64,000 nt of DNA from Paraphaeosphaeria minitans (taxonomy: Eukaryota > Ascomycota > Dothideomycetes > Pleosporales > Didymosphaeriaceae), in contig WJXW01000002.1 in NCBI GenBank assembly GCA_015832175.1, forward strand, positions 992,001-1,056,000. Reading direction: 5' to 3'. Position 1 is the first letter of the stretch. Each line of letters begins with the position of its first letter. Positions 1 through 13,100 of the stretch are shown here, in pieces. Position numbers and translations under genes: made by a program. The notes beneath the pieces were generated by a model, which worked only from the letters and a program-made list of their open reading frames with translations, searched no databases and was not told the DNA's origin.

Positions 1-3000
1 CAATAGAGCATTAGGTGTCTACTCTACTCTACATTCTAACGCTTATCCTCTGTTAGAATGTATAATACTAGACAGTGCTATAGCAGTTTACCTAGTTAAT
101 AATTGCGAAAGACTTATTCCTAGGACGTTTTAATTATTAAACAAGAGTATAGAGGCAGGTACATAAAGCCTCCTAATTTTAGGAATTAGTAATAGACTAA
201 TTAAGAACGCTTTATATAGGAAAAATAGGAGATTTATAGAAGATCTACTACTCTAAGGAGTAAGAGTAGTAGAAGGCTTTTATATAAATATTATATTAGA
301 AGCTCTTTTAAAAAAAGCAAAGATTTAGTACCTTAGTTTAGATTACACTCTTAGGATTAAAAGTCTAGAATAAAGCGTTATCTTAGTAAACCTAAAATGC
401 GAGTATAACTTTACTTTTTTATAATATAAGCTAATCCGCTCTTATTTAACTATTATAAGTGTGACCACTAAAGGATTATCCTAGGTTAATATTAAGAGAT
501 TAGATTCTAAGGACCTCTAGCACCTTTAAGTAGGGTATATAAGAAGTAGAGCCCTATAAGCTCTAGTAACTACAGCCTAAGGTGTAAAAATTACTAGAAT
601 GTTAAGAAAGGATTGCGAGCACTATGCTACTACACACGTAACCTAGGTAATCTCTAGGAGACCTAGAGAATAATTACCTAGGCTATTTCACTTATTATCC
701 TAGGATCTATTTAATATGCCCACTACTTAAAATAGAGAAAACTAGGTTTTACTAATTAAAGAAGATTTTAGTAAGAAACCTTACGTTTTTAATCTTAGAA
801 CAAAGACGCTTTCTAAGATAATAAAAGTATAGTAGGATTTCTTAGCTCTTATTAATATAAAATAGAAGCTTTAAATTACAAAAATCTACTAAAACAATAA
901 TATAGCAATACTTCTATAAAGAGGGAAATCCTAGTACAAATTTTGGGCTAATTAGGAAGGAATAATAATTAGCAGACTACCGCCCTATACGCATAAGCCT
1001 AATAGCGCTATAGAAAGAGTAGGCTAGGAGCTTATAATAAAAGTAATTAAAATATAAATAAGCGCAAATCTACTATTAAATCTCTAGCCTAAGATTATAT
1101 AAGCGGCATGCTAGCTCTAAAAAATAATTCCTAGCCTAGTATTAGGCTATTAATTACCTAATAAAACATTAGATACTTAGTTTAGATAATATTTTTATTA
1201 TTTTAAACTAGCAAAAACATAACATAGGACAGCCAATCTTCGTCTAAACTAGAGTGCTGTCTACGCCTATAGCTACTAAGCTTACCTTTTAGATTAGGAG
1301 CGTATAGCTAGGTGAGACAGAAGAGGATTTAAAGTGAATCCTAAGGGCTATATTAGATACTTAGTAGGCTATAAAGCTTCTAATATCTACTAAATATAGA
1401 TTCCCTAGCTTAATTAGGTAATCACTACACAAAACGTAAGGTTTAATAAGTCCTTATTCTATAAAGGATTAAAGGAACAATCTATTCTAAAGATAAAAGC
1501 GTTAAAAATAGTAAAAAGCCTCTAAAAAAGAGAGCTAAACAATCTAGGAGAAGTGTATAAAGACGCGCTTAATATTCTTCCTAAAACGAATAAGTATATA
1601 AGAACTACTACTAGACTTATAGGTAACCTTTAAGTAATTAAAAGTAAAGTAGGCTAGCTAAGCAATTAGGAACCTAAGGTATCTACTACTAAGCGAGCTA
1701 TAGGCTTAGCTAGCTAGTAGCTAAAAATTCGCTTAAATAGGAAAGAAAGTACAGGACTTATAACCCCTAATTAGACACTAGAGCTAGGTAATTTTAGGAG
1801 TAATCTGTTAAGTAATTAAGAGATATCTAGTAGCCACCAGAACACCACTAGGAGAGCTGGCCCGCCAGAATCTAGGGATTTAATACCCTATTTATTAGTA
1901 GAAACTAATTAGGTTGCTAATTAACCTAGCGTAGATAACTTAATTACGCCAGACAAAGTAGATAACCTACTAGCGCGCTAAAGACAAAAGTAGATCTATC
2001 TAAAGGCAAGTAGAATAAGTAGGCGAAATTATAGTAAAGCACTAGAAATTAACTAACTAATAAATCGCTATCTACTATTACAAAGATTAAGGAAGCAAAA
2101 TAATTAGGATAATTAGCTAGAGAGTAGGTAGAAGCTAGGTGCTTATACACTAATCGCTAATTATCTTTAAAGTAATCTTAATATAATATTAGAGTACACG
2201 TTTATACTAGAAGTAGTAAAGGCCTAGTCTAAGCAAGAAGAATATATTATACTAAATATAATAGTATTCGCTTCTATACTTAAAAAGGCGCCTAGAGCGT
2301 CTTATACAGCTTAGACTTACAGAGACGAGCTTACACTAGAGCCAACCCTATAGAAACACTTTTACAATTATCTATATAGAAAGCTATTCCTCCTTACCAC
2401 TTATAAGGAGATCTTAACTTTGTAAGATAAAGGTACCTAGATAGAGATTAAATAATTAGAGGTATTAGAGCGACTACTCCCTTTAAAGTAGGTCTTTACT
2501 TATAAGTTTAATTAAAATAAATACTTTAAAAAGTGTTTGTAAGAGGAGATCTTTAGAAAAAGAATACTCTCCACTCTACCTATACTACTACCCTAGCAGT
2601 AAGATCTTTTTGATTAGCTATAGCTCTAGCAGCAGAATTTAATCTAGAAATCTTATAATTTAATATAGTAGGAGCGTTTCTAAATACTTTTATTATAGCC
2701 GCTAATTTAGTAACTTATAAATTACCTAATAGTTTTAAAAAGCCAGGAAAGTGTGTAAGATTAAATTAAGCTTTATATAGCTTAAGAGATTCACCACTTC
2801 TTTAGTATAAAGAATTTATAGGATTACTTTAATCTTATAAACTCTTAGCTTTGCTAGAAGAGCTATGCCTTTTCTTTAATAGTAATTAAAGTATTATTAT
2901 TCTATTTTATATTAATAACATTCTTCTTCTCTATCACAAGAGTAAAAAGAAAGAAGCCCTAGATTTTTAAAAAAAGATTACAAACAAATATAAGATTAAA

Positions 3001-3866
3001 TTAAAAAGACTAGTAGAGTGGTTCCTAAGTGTTTAAGTAATTAGGGACAGAAACGCAAGATTAATTTCTCTAGTCTATAATGCCTACATTAATAAAATCA
3101 CGAAAAAGTTTAACCTTTTAAACTCTAGGAGCTTCCCTCCTACACCTCTATTAGTAGAAGATCTCGTTCCAAGCATAGGAGAAGCTACTCCTTAATAAAT
3201 AAAGCTCTTTTAAGAAGAGGTGGAATTAGCTCTCTATATAGCAATTATACTACGCCTAGATATAGCCTTTACAGTGTTAAAGCTATCACACTTTCTAATA
3301 AATCTAAGTAAAGAACACTTTACTGCTATTAATTATGTAATTCTTTACCTCTATTAAACTAGATAGTAGGCTATAGTCTTTAGTGGCTATAATGGACCTA
3401 ATCTACTAATATATAGAGATGCCTTATTCGCTAATAATCTAATATTACAGCAATCTTCCTATAGATATATTATCCTATTGTTTAGAGGAGCTATCCTATA
3501 GAAAGTAGCTTAATAGAACATAATTACTACTTTAATAATAGGAGTAAAGCTTCTAGCGCTTAAATATATAAGTAAAGAAGCTATAGCGATTAAGAGATTC
3601 TTTACTAAGCTTACTCTAGATCTAGGACTTTTATAGAAGGTCTATTGCAACAATCTTTAAACTATTCGTTTGTTAATTAGAAAGAACAAAAGAATTACTA
3701 CTTAACTACGCTATGTAGACATTTAGAATATATAGTTATAGTAAGAGTATATAAAAGGATTATTTTAAGTAGAATATTTTCTAACTAGCGAAATGCTAGC
3801 AGATAGTCTTATAAAGGCTCTTACTTATTAGCAGTTTAATAGATTTAAAAGGCTATTAAATCTATA
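1..3866 (+). mobile_element. RIP-degraded Ty1/Copia retrotransposon pol (left end cut by window)
   Basis: Read through its many TAG/TAA stops, the plus strand gives the Copia pol domains in order. A protease remnant with ILDS lies near 85-130. An integrase and its C-terminal part follow at about 500-1,500, including a segment resembling the usual SPHTHAPNGAIER region. The RVT_2 reverse transcriptase runs about 2,600-3,400 and a Ty1-type RNase H ends near 3,866 with an ADSLIKAL-like motif. The YVDD catalytic box at 2,908-2,922 reads YINNI, so both aspartates have become asparagine by G-to-A change. CpA and TpG are scarce and TpA abundant, as expected after RIP. The element is inactive, and no 5' LTR is in the window. 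Confidence 0.88.
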
Positions 3867-5553
3867 AGATATAAGCATAATAATTACAAAATAAGAGTAG
3901 GTAAGTAGAGAAACAATCTATTAACTATTTAGAATTATTAATTTAGAGCTAGGAAATAAGAAAAGAAAAAGAAAAGAAAGAAAAGATTAAAAGGAGAATA
4001 GGAATTAGGGACAGAGGAGATTAAAGAGCTTATCTATAAGTATATAAACCCTCTTCCTCCTCTGCTTAATTGTAGGGGTGTAAGAATCTCCCTTATAATT
4101 AGTAGTAAGAGATTCTCCCTATCCTCCTCCTCTTCTCCTCTTTACAGTAGGTAATTCCTTACCCTATCTACCTCCTCTACCTCTCCTTTAATTAGCAGTA
4201 GGTAATAGCTTACCCTAGCCTCCCCTCCTTTAATTAGTAGGAAGAGAAGCACTTATCTAGCTTCTACTCTATTTTAGAGCTAATAGGCCGCTTATCTAGC
4301 TATTTTAATTAGGGTATTAGCTGCGACCGCGCTACTTTTTAATAGGTAGGGTAAGAGAGTAATTACCCTATCCTCTACTAAAGATTAGCTAAAAGGGAAG
4401 GAGTAGGATAGTAGCTACGTACTAAGCTTACTCCTTCTAACTACTAGTAAAAAAAAGACCTTATAAGGCCACTTTAACCCTCTTATATAGCTTAGTAATT
4501 AGCCTCTCCTATAAAAAGTATTAGCTAAACCTAGAAAGAATCTTAAAATAAAAGCTTATATTAGCACCCTCTAATAGTTAATAGTAGATAAAATCTATAG
4601 CTAGAGTCTAAATATGCAGCTTACTATAGAAATAATTAGTAAAATTAGCTAAAGTAATAAGATAACCCTATATATAGTAGTGCAAGAGTAGGTAAAATAA
4701 GTATAGTAGCGCCTACCTAAGCTTAAAGCGTTATTATAGCAGTATCTATTACTCTTTTCTACTAGAGCTCCCTTTAAGCAGCCTAAGTAGCTTACTTATC
4801 TAAAAGCACTAAGTAATTGCTAGAGGCCTAAAGCTAGAGTAAGAGGAGCTAGTAGAGTAGGAGGAGTAGGAGAATCTTAGTAAGAGGATTAGAAGCTTTA
4901 TTTAGCAGCTTTTACAGCCTTTACTATGCATGCTTTAGCTAGGTTATTAAATATCTAAAAGAGTTAGTAAAGCTCTAAATAATAGAAAGAGCGTAAGGTA
5001 ATAATTAGAAGAAAAGAACCTACTATAAGGTAGTAGGCTTTAAAGGCTTAAACTAGTAGGCTTAAATTAGATAAGAGGTTAAAGTATTAAAAGTAAAGGA
5101 TTAAAGAGAGAAAATTAAGCGCTAGTAAAGGGCTTATATACTCTACTACCTATCTAATTATTAAGCGCTAAATACGCTCCTTCTTTACTACTTATTTCTC
5201 TCACTACTACTCCTTCCTAATTAAAACGCGCCTGCCTATTGTACTTACTAGCTAGTAAGAGTAGGGAAATTACCTTATAGTTAATAGGAAGTAAGTAAAA
5301 AGAGCAGCAGAATAGAAGCGTTTACGCTCTAGGCCTTTGTGCCACGCTTATAAGCTCCTAACCTACTAGAAGAAGAGATTCTGGACATAATTCACAATAG
5401 GATTCGTAATTTAAAAGATAAACAGCAATTGTTTTACTATTATAATAAATAGGGGGTGATAGAATCGCTGTTCTTAAGATTAGAAAGGATTTAGACAATT
5501 ACAGATTACTTTTTAGGATAGGTGATCCGCTTTAAGCAATCACCTAGGGGGTG
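3867..5553. other. AT-rich non-genic stretch after Copia pol
   Basis: This part has no usable reading frame on either strand. It holds a purine-rich run at about 3,959-4,020, pyrimidine-rich runs at about 4,040-4,230, and many TAG/TAA stops. The last 170 bases (about 5,380-5,553) look less mutated and end in CCTAGGGGGTG, a good polypurine-tract candidate just before a TGTT start. It is probably the 3' non-coding part of the Copia copy plus a second degraded element. I could not assign the middle part (about 4,440-5,360). Confidence 0.45.
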
Positions 5554-5745
5554 TGTTAAAGTAAAACACTTACTTCTGTGATTCTTTCTAGATCTACTAA
5601 TTTATATTATAGGATTCTTGCTAAGAGGCTTGTTTCTTTTGTATATAGTCTGCCCTTTTGGCATCCTTTCCTACAATCAGCTCTTTGTATTCTTTATAAC
5701 TCTACTCCTGAATATCCTGTAATAGTTCGAGCCCTTTTTACCACA
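5554..5745 (+). repeat. possible Copia-type LTR, approximate right end
   Basis: The stretch begins TGTTAAAG directly after a G-rich polypurine-like tract and can be ended at CCACA before the next element fragment begins. It contains fewer stop codons than its surroundings: a 69-codon open frame survives at 5,578-5,787. That frame is not convincing as a gene, because it crosses the junction with the Copia gag fragment that follows. There is no second copy in the window to confirm the LTR. Confidence 0.3.
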
Positions 5746-6545
5746 ATAATAATATATAAAGTATTTCTACTTTATGTAAGAGCTTAAACTTCTAAAGTTA
5801 CCTCTTCCTTTTAGTCTAAAGATTAATCTGCCTTTAGAGGGGCTACATTCTCTTATACGATTAGAATTATTATATTATTAATTAGTATAGTACACCTCTT
5901 TACTATCTTAGAAGAACTATAACTTCTTCCTATCTTTAGTAACTTAAAGTAACGCATAAAGGTCGCTAAGTAAGCCTTCTACTATATTTTTAGGGTTAAA
6001 CATAGCTTATTTAAGGTTAGAATAGCCGCAGTATACTTATATAATAGTAGTATGTAGTTGTAGTTTACTACTAAAGCCTTATCTAAGAGCCCTTTACGCT
6101 AAAGTAAGCTTATTAATTATTACTTCTAAAGCCTTATATAATATAGTAGCTAGATTATCCCTTTTATAGCGTTTAAAAGTAAAAGTAGTCTAGTCTATCT
6201 AGTACTAATTATAATTAACACAAGTATTAAAGTGCTTATTTAGTCTATTATATAATTTATCCTATAGAAGTCCTAGTCTAATATTATGTAGATAGTAGGT
6301 GCTCGCACAATTAGAAAGGATTCTTAGAAAGATATTTATATACTAGTCCTATAGTATGCCTAGCCTATAGTATAGTTCTCTAAAGACTTTTACCTTATCT
6401 GCTAGAATATTATATAGCCTACTAGTGTAGTTATTCTCTTTACTCTAAGCCTTCTAAAAGAGGATAATCTTGTCTAGCTAGATATAAGCATAATTTTCTA
6501 GTAAGAGACTAGGAGTGTCTAGCCTCTTTATATAATTGTAATAGG
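5746..6545 (-). mobile_element. Copia gag fragment, second copy of 21,462-22,690
   Basis: From about 5,746 the sequence matches, base for base apart from transitions, the stretch 21,462-21,557 followed by 21,993-22,690. It does not carry the solo LTR that interrupts that copy. On the minus strand it reads as a degraded gag-like frame with stops. The match stops at about 6,545, just after CTCTTTATATAAT, where this copy is joined to a Gypsy element while the other copy continues into its long terminal repeat. It supplies the uninterrupted reference for the solo-LTR insertion site. Confidence 0.65.
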
Positions 6546-9500
6546 CTGGGGGATAGCCCTAGCCTTTGGAAGGATCTTAAGGAAAGGAACCGCCCTAAAA
6601 AAGTAGACCTACTAAGGAAAACTCTTCTTATAAGCAGCACACCCCCCTATAGAGACTTAATACCTAGAATTTATCCTTTATATTTTAGCACTTACAGTTC
6701 TATTTACTCTTTAAGGCTAGCCTATAATATTAAATTCTAGGTCTTTTAGAAAAGAGTTATTTAAAGGAATAGAGAAATGTAATAAAGTCTAAAATAACCT
6801 ACTAATAGATACCTCTAATATCGCTAAGTTAGTAGAATAACTACAGAACTTAATTACTACTAGAGATAAAGACCGCTCTACTATATAAATACTATAACTC
6901 TAGAATAAAGAGCTGCGTGAGCTCTTCATACGCTAATTAGCCTACGCTAGCACTACTCTAGACCTATTCACCTCTACTATAGGGGGCAGATCCCTATTTA
7001 CTAGTATAGACTAGCTAATTCTATAGCGTAAACTACTCCTAAGCCTAACTAAGTTTAAAGGCTTAAAGACACAGTTTAGGGCCTAAAAGGTTATAATAGA
7101 TTATAAGCTCTAGGCTAATAAGCAGTTTATTAGCTCCCCCTAAAAGGAATAGGCGCTAATATAAAACTACCTAGACAATAGTCCTTAGGATATAGTAGTG
7201 GCCTTCTACTAAACTAGGGGGGCAGATAGCTAGTTTAACCTATAGATATTTATATAGTACCTTATCTTTATATACACTAATAAACACGCCTAGTAAAAGG
7301 CTAAAGCACGCCTTAATATAATTAGGTAGGGCTTTAGGAAGAGTTTCTTTAACTTTTACATTCACTTTAAATAGACCTTAGTAAAGGTAGGTGGCGGCTA
7401 GTAGGGTAATACTAAGAAACTGCGTAAGTTACGCTACGTAATCTAGTATAATATCTATATAGTTATCTTTAACCGCGATGTTTCTAAAGGGGACTATAAC
7501 GCAGCTATTACTAGGTTTTTATAAATTATAGTAGACCTTAAAATAGAGACTCTAGAAGATAAGCTTACTACTTAAGCTACTTCTTATAAAAGTAGCTAGC
7601 CTCCTTCTAAAGACAGTAATAGTAATATCTATATAACTCCTATAGTAGCTTTAACCTTAATCTAGCCCTAAGCTAGTAGGGAGATAGGTAAGTAGCGCCT
7701 AAACTAGATACCTAAATATATCTTCTAGTAACGCTAGGACGTAGGCGTGTGCACTTACTATAGTAAGCCTAACTATATAGCTAGAGCCTACTTTAATATA
7801 ATTTTACTCTAGGTAATTATAACCTAACCTTAGCACAATAAAATAAGCATTTAGTTAAGAAAAAAATAGCCCCTAATCTAGCGCTAACGTAAGGGCTAAG
7901 CGCGATAGTATTAATAGAGGTATAATTAGGGTAAACTATAATAGTTAAAGTAGCTAGGACTAGGGTAAGTATAAATAGGCCTACTTCTACCCTCTATGTC
8001 TTCCTTAATAGCACATAGTATATAGAGGCCCTAATTAATATAGGGTGTAAATACTTTATAGTAATTAGCCCTAGGCTAGTAGATTTACTCTTACTATAGC
8101 ATATTACAATCTTAGCCTAGAAGCTAGAATAGGCTACTAGGTTGTTACTATAGACCCTTATTATAGAGATAGTAGTAGTACCTTATAATATATTTAAGTA
8201 GTAATAGACCCTTTACACTTATAAAATCCCTAACCTCTACTAGGATATAATCCTAGGGGCCCCCTAGCTAGCTAAGTCTAAAGTAGTAGTAGATATTTAT
8301 AGTAGTAAAATTATAATTAGCGTAGCTAGAGGTTTTATTACTTTTAACACTTAGGTAGTAAAGAGGTAGGGCCTTCTTACTATACTAGTAGATAAAGAGG
8401 ATAACGTAACACCCTTTAATACTCTAGATAAAAACTAGGAAGGGGTATTCCTAACTTTACTCTAGAATATTATTTAGATACTTATAATAACGCTTTTTTT
8501 TATAGTAGGACCTCTACCCCCCTATAATATAGTAGGGCTAGGCCTTACTAAAGATAGTAGAACTCTCCCTCTAGAACTAGTAGAGTACGCTACTATTTTT
8601 AATAAAACTAAGGTGTCTAGCCTCCTACTACACTAGGGCATGTTAGACTACTATATCTACCTAAAGTAGACCTTAAGCGGCTCCCTCCTAAAACTACTTT
8701 AGGGCCTACTATATAGTATATCTAGAGATTAGCTAGTAGAACTTTAGCGCTAACTTATAAAACTTATAGATAAAGACTAGATATAAGCTAGCTCCTTTTT
8801 AGTAAGTACTCTAGTCCTTTTAGCCCTAAAGCCTAAGGGGAAATAGCGCCTATATATTAACTATTAGAAGATTAATATAATCTCTAAGCTAGATTAGTAC
8901 TTCTTCTTACTTATTAAAGAGACACTACGCACCTTCTTCTAGGCTACTTAGTTTATAAAAGTAGATATCTACGCTACCTTTTATAAGCTATAAGTTATAG
9001 AGGGGGAAAAACACTATACTATGTTCTATACCTAGTTTAGCCTCTTTAAGTAGTTAGTAGTTCTATTTAGACTAACTAGGGTACCTACTATATTTTAGCG
9101 CTATATTAATAGCGCTCTAAAAGATACCCTAGGCAATATATATATAGCTTATCTAGATAATATCCTTATTTATATAATAGGACTGCTACGCTAACACTAG
9201 AACTATATATAATAAGTGCTAGGACTTCTATAAAAGGCTAGACTATATATAGACCTAGAGAAATATAAATTCGTAATAATAGAGGTTAGGTACCTAGGGT
9301 ATCTTATTATAGTAGGTAAGGCTATTTGCCCTAATCTAGTAAAAATATAAGTAATTAATTAATAGGACACCCCTTTTATAGTGCGTATAGTCTACTACTT
9401 TATTAGCTTTACTAACTTCTATCGCAACTTTCTCCTCTAATTCTCTAAGTAGGCTGCACCCCTATATACCCTTACTAAGAAAGGGGTCCTGTTTTAATAG

Positions 9501-9765
9501 GGCCTTAGGGAATAAGAGGCCTTTTAGGCCCTAAAGGATATATTTATATAGGGCCCTATCCTAGCGCTCTAGGACCTAGAGCGTAACACGCTAGTAGAGG
9601 CAGACTACTTAGGTAGCGCTACTAGGGCCTACCTCTTCTAATATATTAAAGGGATCTAGCACCTTATAGCCTACTACTCTACAGCCCTAACACTAGCCTA
9701 GTAGAACTACACTATTTATAACAAAGAGCTACTTATAATTATATAGGCCCTATAAGTATAGAGAC
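6546..9765 (+). mobile_element. RIP-degraded Ty3/Gypsy element, 3' part missing
   Basis: The plus strand carries a gag remnant (about 6,650-7,850) with a CCHC zinc-knuckle site near 7,745-7,800. There, tyrosines occupy the positions of one His and two Cys, as C-to-T/G-to-A changes would give. A protease box near 8,030 has Asp changed to Asn in the LIDSG motif. The reverse transcriptase has YLDNI at 9,150-9,161 (from YLDDI). The FYRNF and TKKGV region follows at about 9,410-9,490, then the start of RNase H (KELL near 9,725). The element stops at 9,765, exactly where the next Gypsy LTR begins, so integrase is absent here. I found no remainder elsewhere in the window. Confidence 0.85.
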
Positions 9766-10176
9766 TGTTAAATCCAAGAGGGTAGCTAGTCCTAAAGGGT
9801 TAAGGTTGGTTCTTGGGCAGGAGTACTTACAGAAGGTAGAAGGTCTTGTTAATACAATAGTATTTTATAAAGTATAACAAGTTAATAATTTAGTCTGCTA
9901 GAATCCAAATAATAGATTAATAAACAGATTAAACACAACTATAGAGAGCCTATCCTTACGTTCCTATATACTAAGGCTGCTCCGCTGCTTAGTGCCACTA
10001 AGCAACTAAGCACTTTATATAACCTACTCTACTACTTAGTGCCGCTAAGCAACTAAGCACATTACGTAACCTAATCTAAGTTACTTAGCGTCTCTTTGTT
10101 ACGTTTGTAACCCTGTCGTTACTTTATTACACCTTTATAAGCGCCTAAGTCCCACGTTATTATCTAGTACGTAACA
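9766..10176 (-). repeat. Gypsy LTR, subfamily A (3' LTR of copy 1)
   Basis: This 411-bp LTR starts TGTTAAAT and ends GTACGTAACA, with TGTTA/TAACA ends. It is followed by TTATCCCCTCCC, which recurs after the other A-type LTRs. The variable part carries short palindromic units of the CACTAAGCAACTAAGCAC kind. Confidence 0.88.
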
Positions 10177-13100
10177 TTATCCCCTCCCTTTCTATTCTTT
10201 GTAAGTAGATATGCTTTATCCCCCTTCTTTAGCTAAGGTGCCATTTTTCGTTTTTAGTTTTAGTATAAAATTAATTACTGCTAAGCTTTCTTAAGATTCT
10301 CTTAGAGTTATTAGTGTATTTTCTTTATATTTTCTACTATATCTATAGCTTCTTTTGCTTTAATTGTCGTAGGAAATTGTTAATTAAAGAGATGTGGGTG
10401 TCTTCTATAGTTTACATAGAATAGTGTATGTTCTAATACTGCTAATACTTTGTTATTATAGGCTAACTGTGCTATAGATAGTAATAAAACCTAGTTATTC
10501 TTCTAACTATTGCAGTAGATGCGTAGGTACATTTCTATAGTTTAGTTTATACGTTCTATCTATCTATTTATTTATAGATAGTAAGCTGTTAATAGCTTTC
10601 GTTTTGTTCTAAGCAGTGCTATAAGTGTTATCTAATAATTTAATGTAAAGAGCTTATCTCTATTACTAATAATTATTTTTAGGATTCTGTAGTGTCTAAT
10701 TAGTTAGTCCAGGATAAAGAAAGTAAGTTCCTTTACTATTATTCTTTTAAAACATAGAATAAGCTTAATATATTTAGTTAGTTAGTAGACTATTACTAGT
10801 ATACTATTATATTTAATTCCTGTTATTAGATCCTTAGAGTTTAGAATTCCTATAATAAAATCTATAGTAATGTCTTCCTATAGTGCTGTTGGTATTCTAA
10901 TTACTTATATCTCTCTATATTTAAAATATATACTATATTTATTTCTCTAGCATTCTGCACATTTATAGATATAAGTTATTACAGCTTCTTTAATTCCTTT
11001 AAAGGTGTAATTCCTTTAGATAAGTTCTATTATTTTTGTAATACCTAGGTATCTATACATAGGGTTGTTGTAGTATTATTAGATAATCTTAGTCTATAGA
11101 TATTCTAGAACTTCTTAGTTAATTACTAAAAGTTAATTTAGTTCTACTGTTAGCTCTAAAGATCTATTTTTGGCTTTGCGAATGATTGTAGAGAAGGTTT
11201 TTACCTTTTCTCCTACTAGATTACTTTGTTAGCTAAGAGCGTCTGATCTGCTATTTTCTTTTCTGGCTATATAGATAATTTTAAACTTATACTACCTAGT
11301 AGTTTACAACTATCTTTATTATTATACCGTAAGTTCTTTTATTATTATAAACCTTAGAAGGTTCTTATAATCTGTGTAGATTTCTAGCGTTAAGTAACTA
11401 AGCGTATAAATCCTCTAGTGCTTTAAGGCTTTAATAATAGCGTAGAGTTCTTTATTGTGTACGTTATATTGTGTTTTAGCGTTATTAAATTTGTATAAGT
11501 AATAGGCAATTAGGTGCTATTTACTGTTATATTTTTATTTAGCGTAGGCGCCTAGCGCAAGATTGCTAGCGTCTATTTTAAAGCGTAGTGGTTTATCGCT
11601 TCTAAAATAAATAAGGATAAGTTCTATAATATATACTGTCTTAAGGAGTTAGAATAATATTCTACACTTATTTGTCTATTTAAAGAGTACGTCCTTCTTT
11701 ATAAGATTTATTAAAGGTATTATAACCTTTACGTAATCTTAGATGAATTATTAATTAAATCCACAGAATTCTAAGAATTCTTAGATATTCTTAGCTGTCT
11801 TTAGTATTAGCTAGTTCTTAATACATTTAACCTTACTTAGTGCTATCTTAATTTCTTTTGTAGTAATAATATATTCTAGGAATTTAAGTTATTTAACATT
11901 AAACTTATATTTTTTAAGTTTAATGCGAAGGTATACTTTGTCTAGTGCTTCTAGTACTGTCTATATATACTTGGTGTGGTCTAATTTGTTTTTAGAAAAG
12001 ACAAGGATATCGTCTATATACGCGATAATAAATATATCTAGGTGTTTACAGAGTACGTTGTTAATAAGCGCTATAAAAGCTACTAGTGCGTTTGTAAGTC
12101 TAAAAGGTATAACTTTATATTTAAATATTCTATAGCGTGATTAAAACGCTGTTTTCTATTCTTTACCTTTTTTAATTTGTATAAGGTAGTAACTGTCTCT
12201 TAGATCTATTATTGTAAATATCTTAGCTTAAGATAGTTAATCTCGTAACTCTATAATATTTAGTAGTAGATATTAGTTCTTTATTATTATATTATTAAGT
12301 TATTAGTATTTAACGTATAGTTTATCTAATCTATTCTTTTTCTTAATAAATATAAAAGGGCTTACTACTAGTAACTTTAATAGTTATATATATCCTTTCT
12401 TAAGGTTTGTCTTAATAAAATTACGTTCTTTAAGGAGTTTTTTTTCTATCTTACTATATAGTGGTCTAAAGGGTGGCGTTTTCCCTTCTTTTAGGTCTAT
12501 TATAAGATTCTAGGGTTAATGTTCTAGTAGGTTTGCTTTTCCTTCCTTTTTTATAAACATATATGTCTATTTCCTGTACTCTCTTAGTAAGGTAAGAGGT
12601 ATACTATTGTCCTCTTTTTTACGCTTTTTAACCTAGTAGTTCCTACTAGCGTCTGCTAAGGTGTGCTTCTGTTTTTTAACTAACTATTGCAGTATTATGT
12701 TATTAATAACTCCCTTATCTACTATTATTTTTAGTTAATACGTAGGCTTTACTTATAATACATAATTACAGCGTTTAAATAATATTTTTTTATACCCTAG
12801 TTAATTTGTAAGTTGTGTATTATTAACTAAAGTAATTCTAAGACTAACTTATGCTTAGATTCTAGTAAGATATCTAAGGTAAGTTCCTCTCTATATTCTT
12901 AGACTATTATTGTGGTAGTAACCTCCTAGTATATTTAAGGTGTTTTAGGCATTAGGGATCTATTCGCGATATAGATAATATAGGGTACTTCTTTCTTTAA
13001 TATTATAAGTCCTGCTTATCTTACTATCTAATAAAATATAAAGTTCCTTTCTACTCCTAAGTCTATAAGAGCTTAAGCCTATATTCCTTTAAGCTATACT

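Noticed and set aside
5578..5787. 69-codon hydrophobic frame
   Set aside because: It crosses the junction between a putative LTR and a Copia gag fragment, so it is not a gene.
11923..12135. Open plus-strand frame of 70 codons inside a Gypsy copy
   Set aside because: It lies antisense to the reverse transcriptase (YIDDI region). A related frame at 33,546-33,776 occupies the same place in another copy, so it is a shadow.
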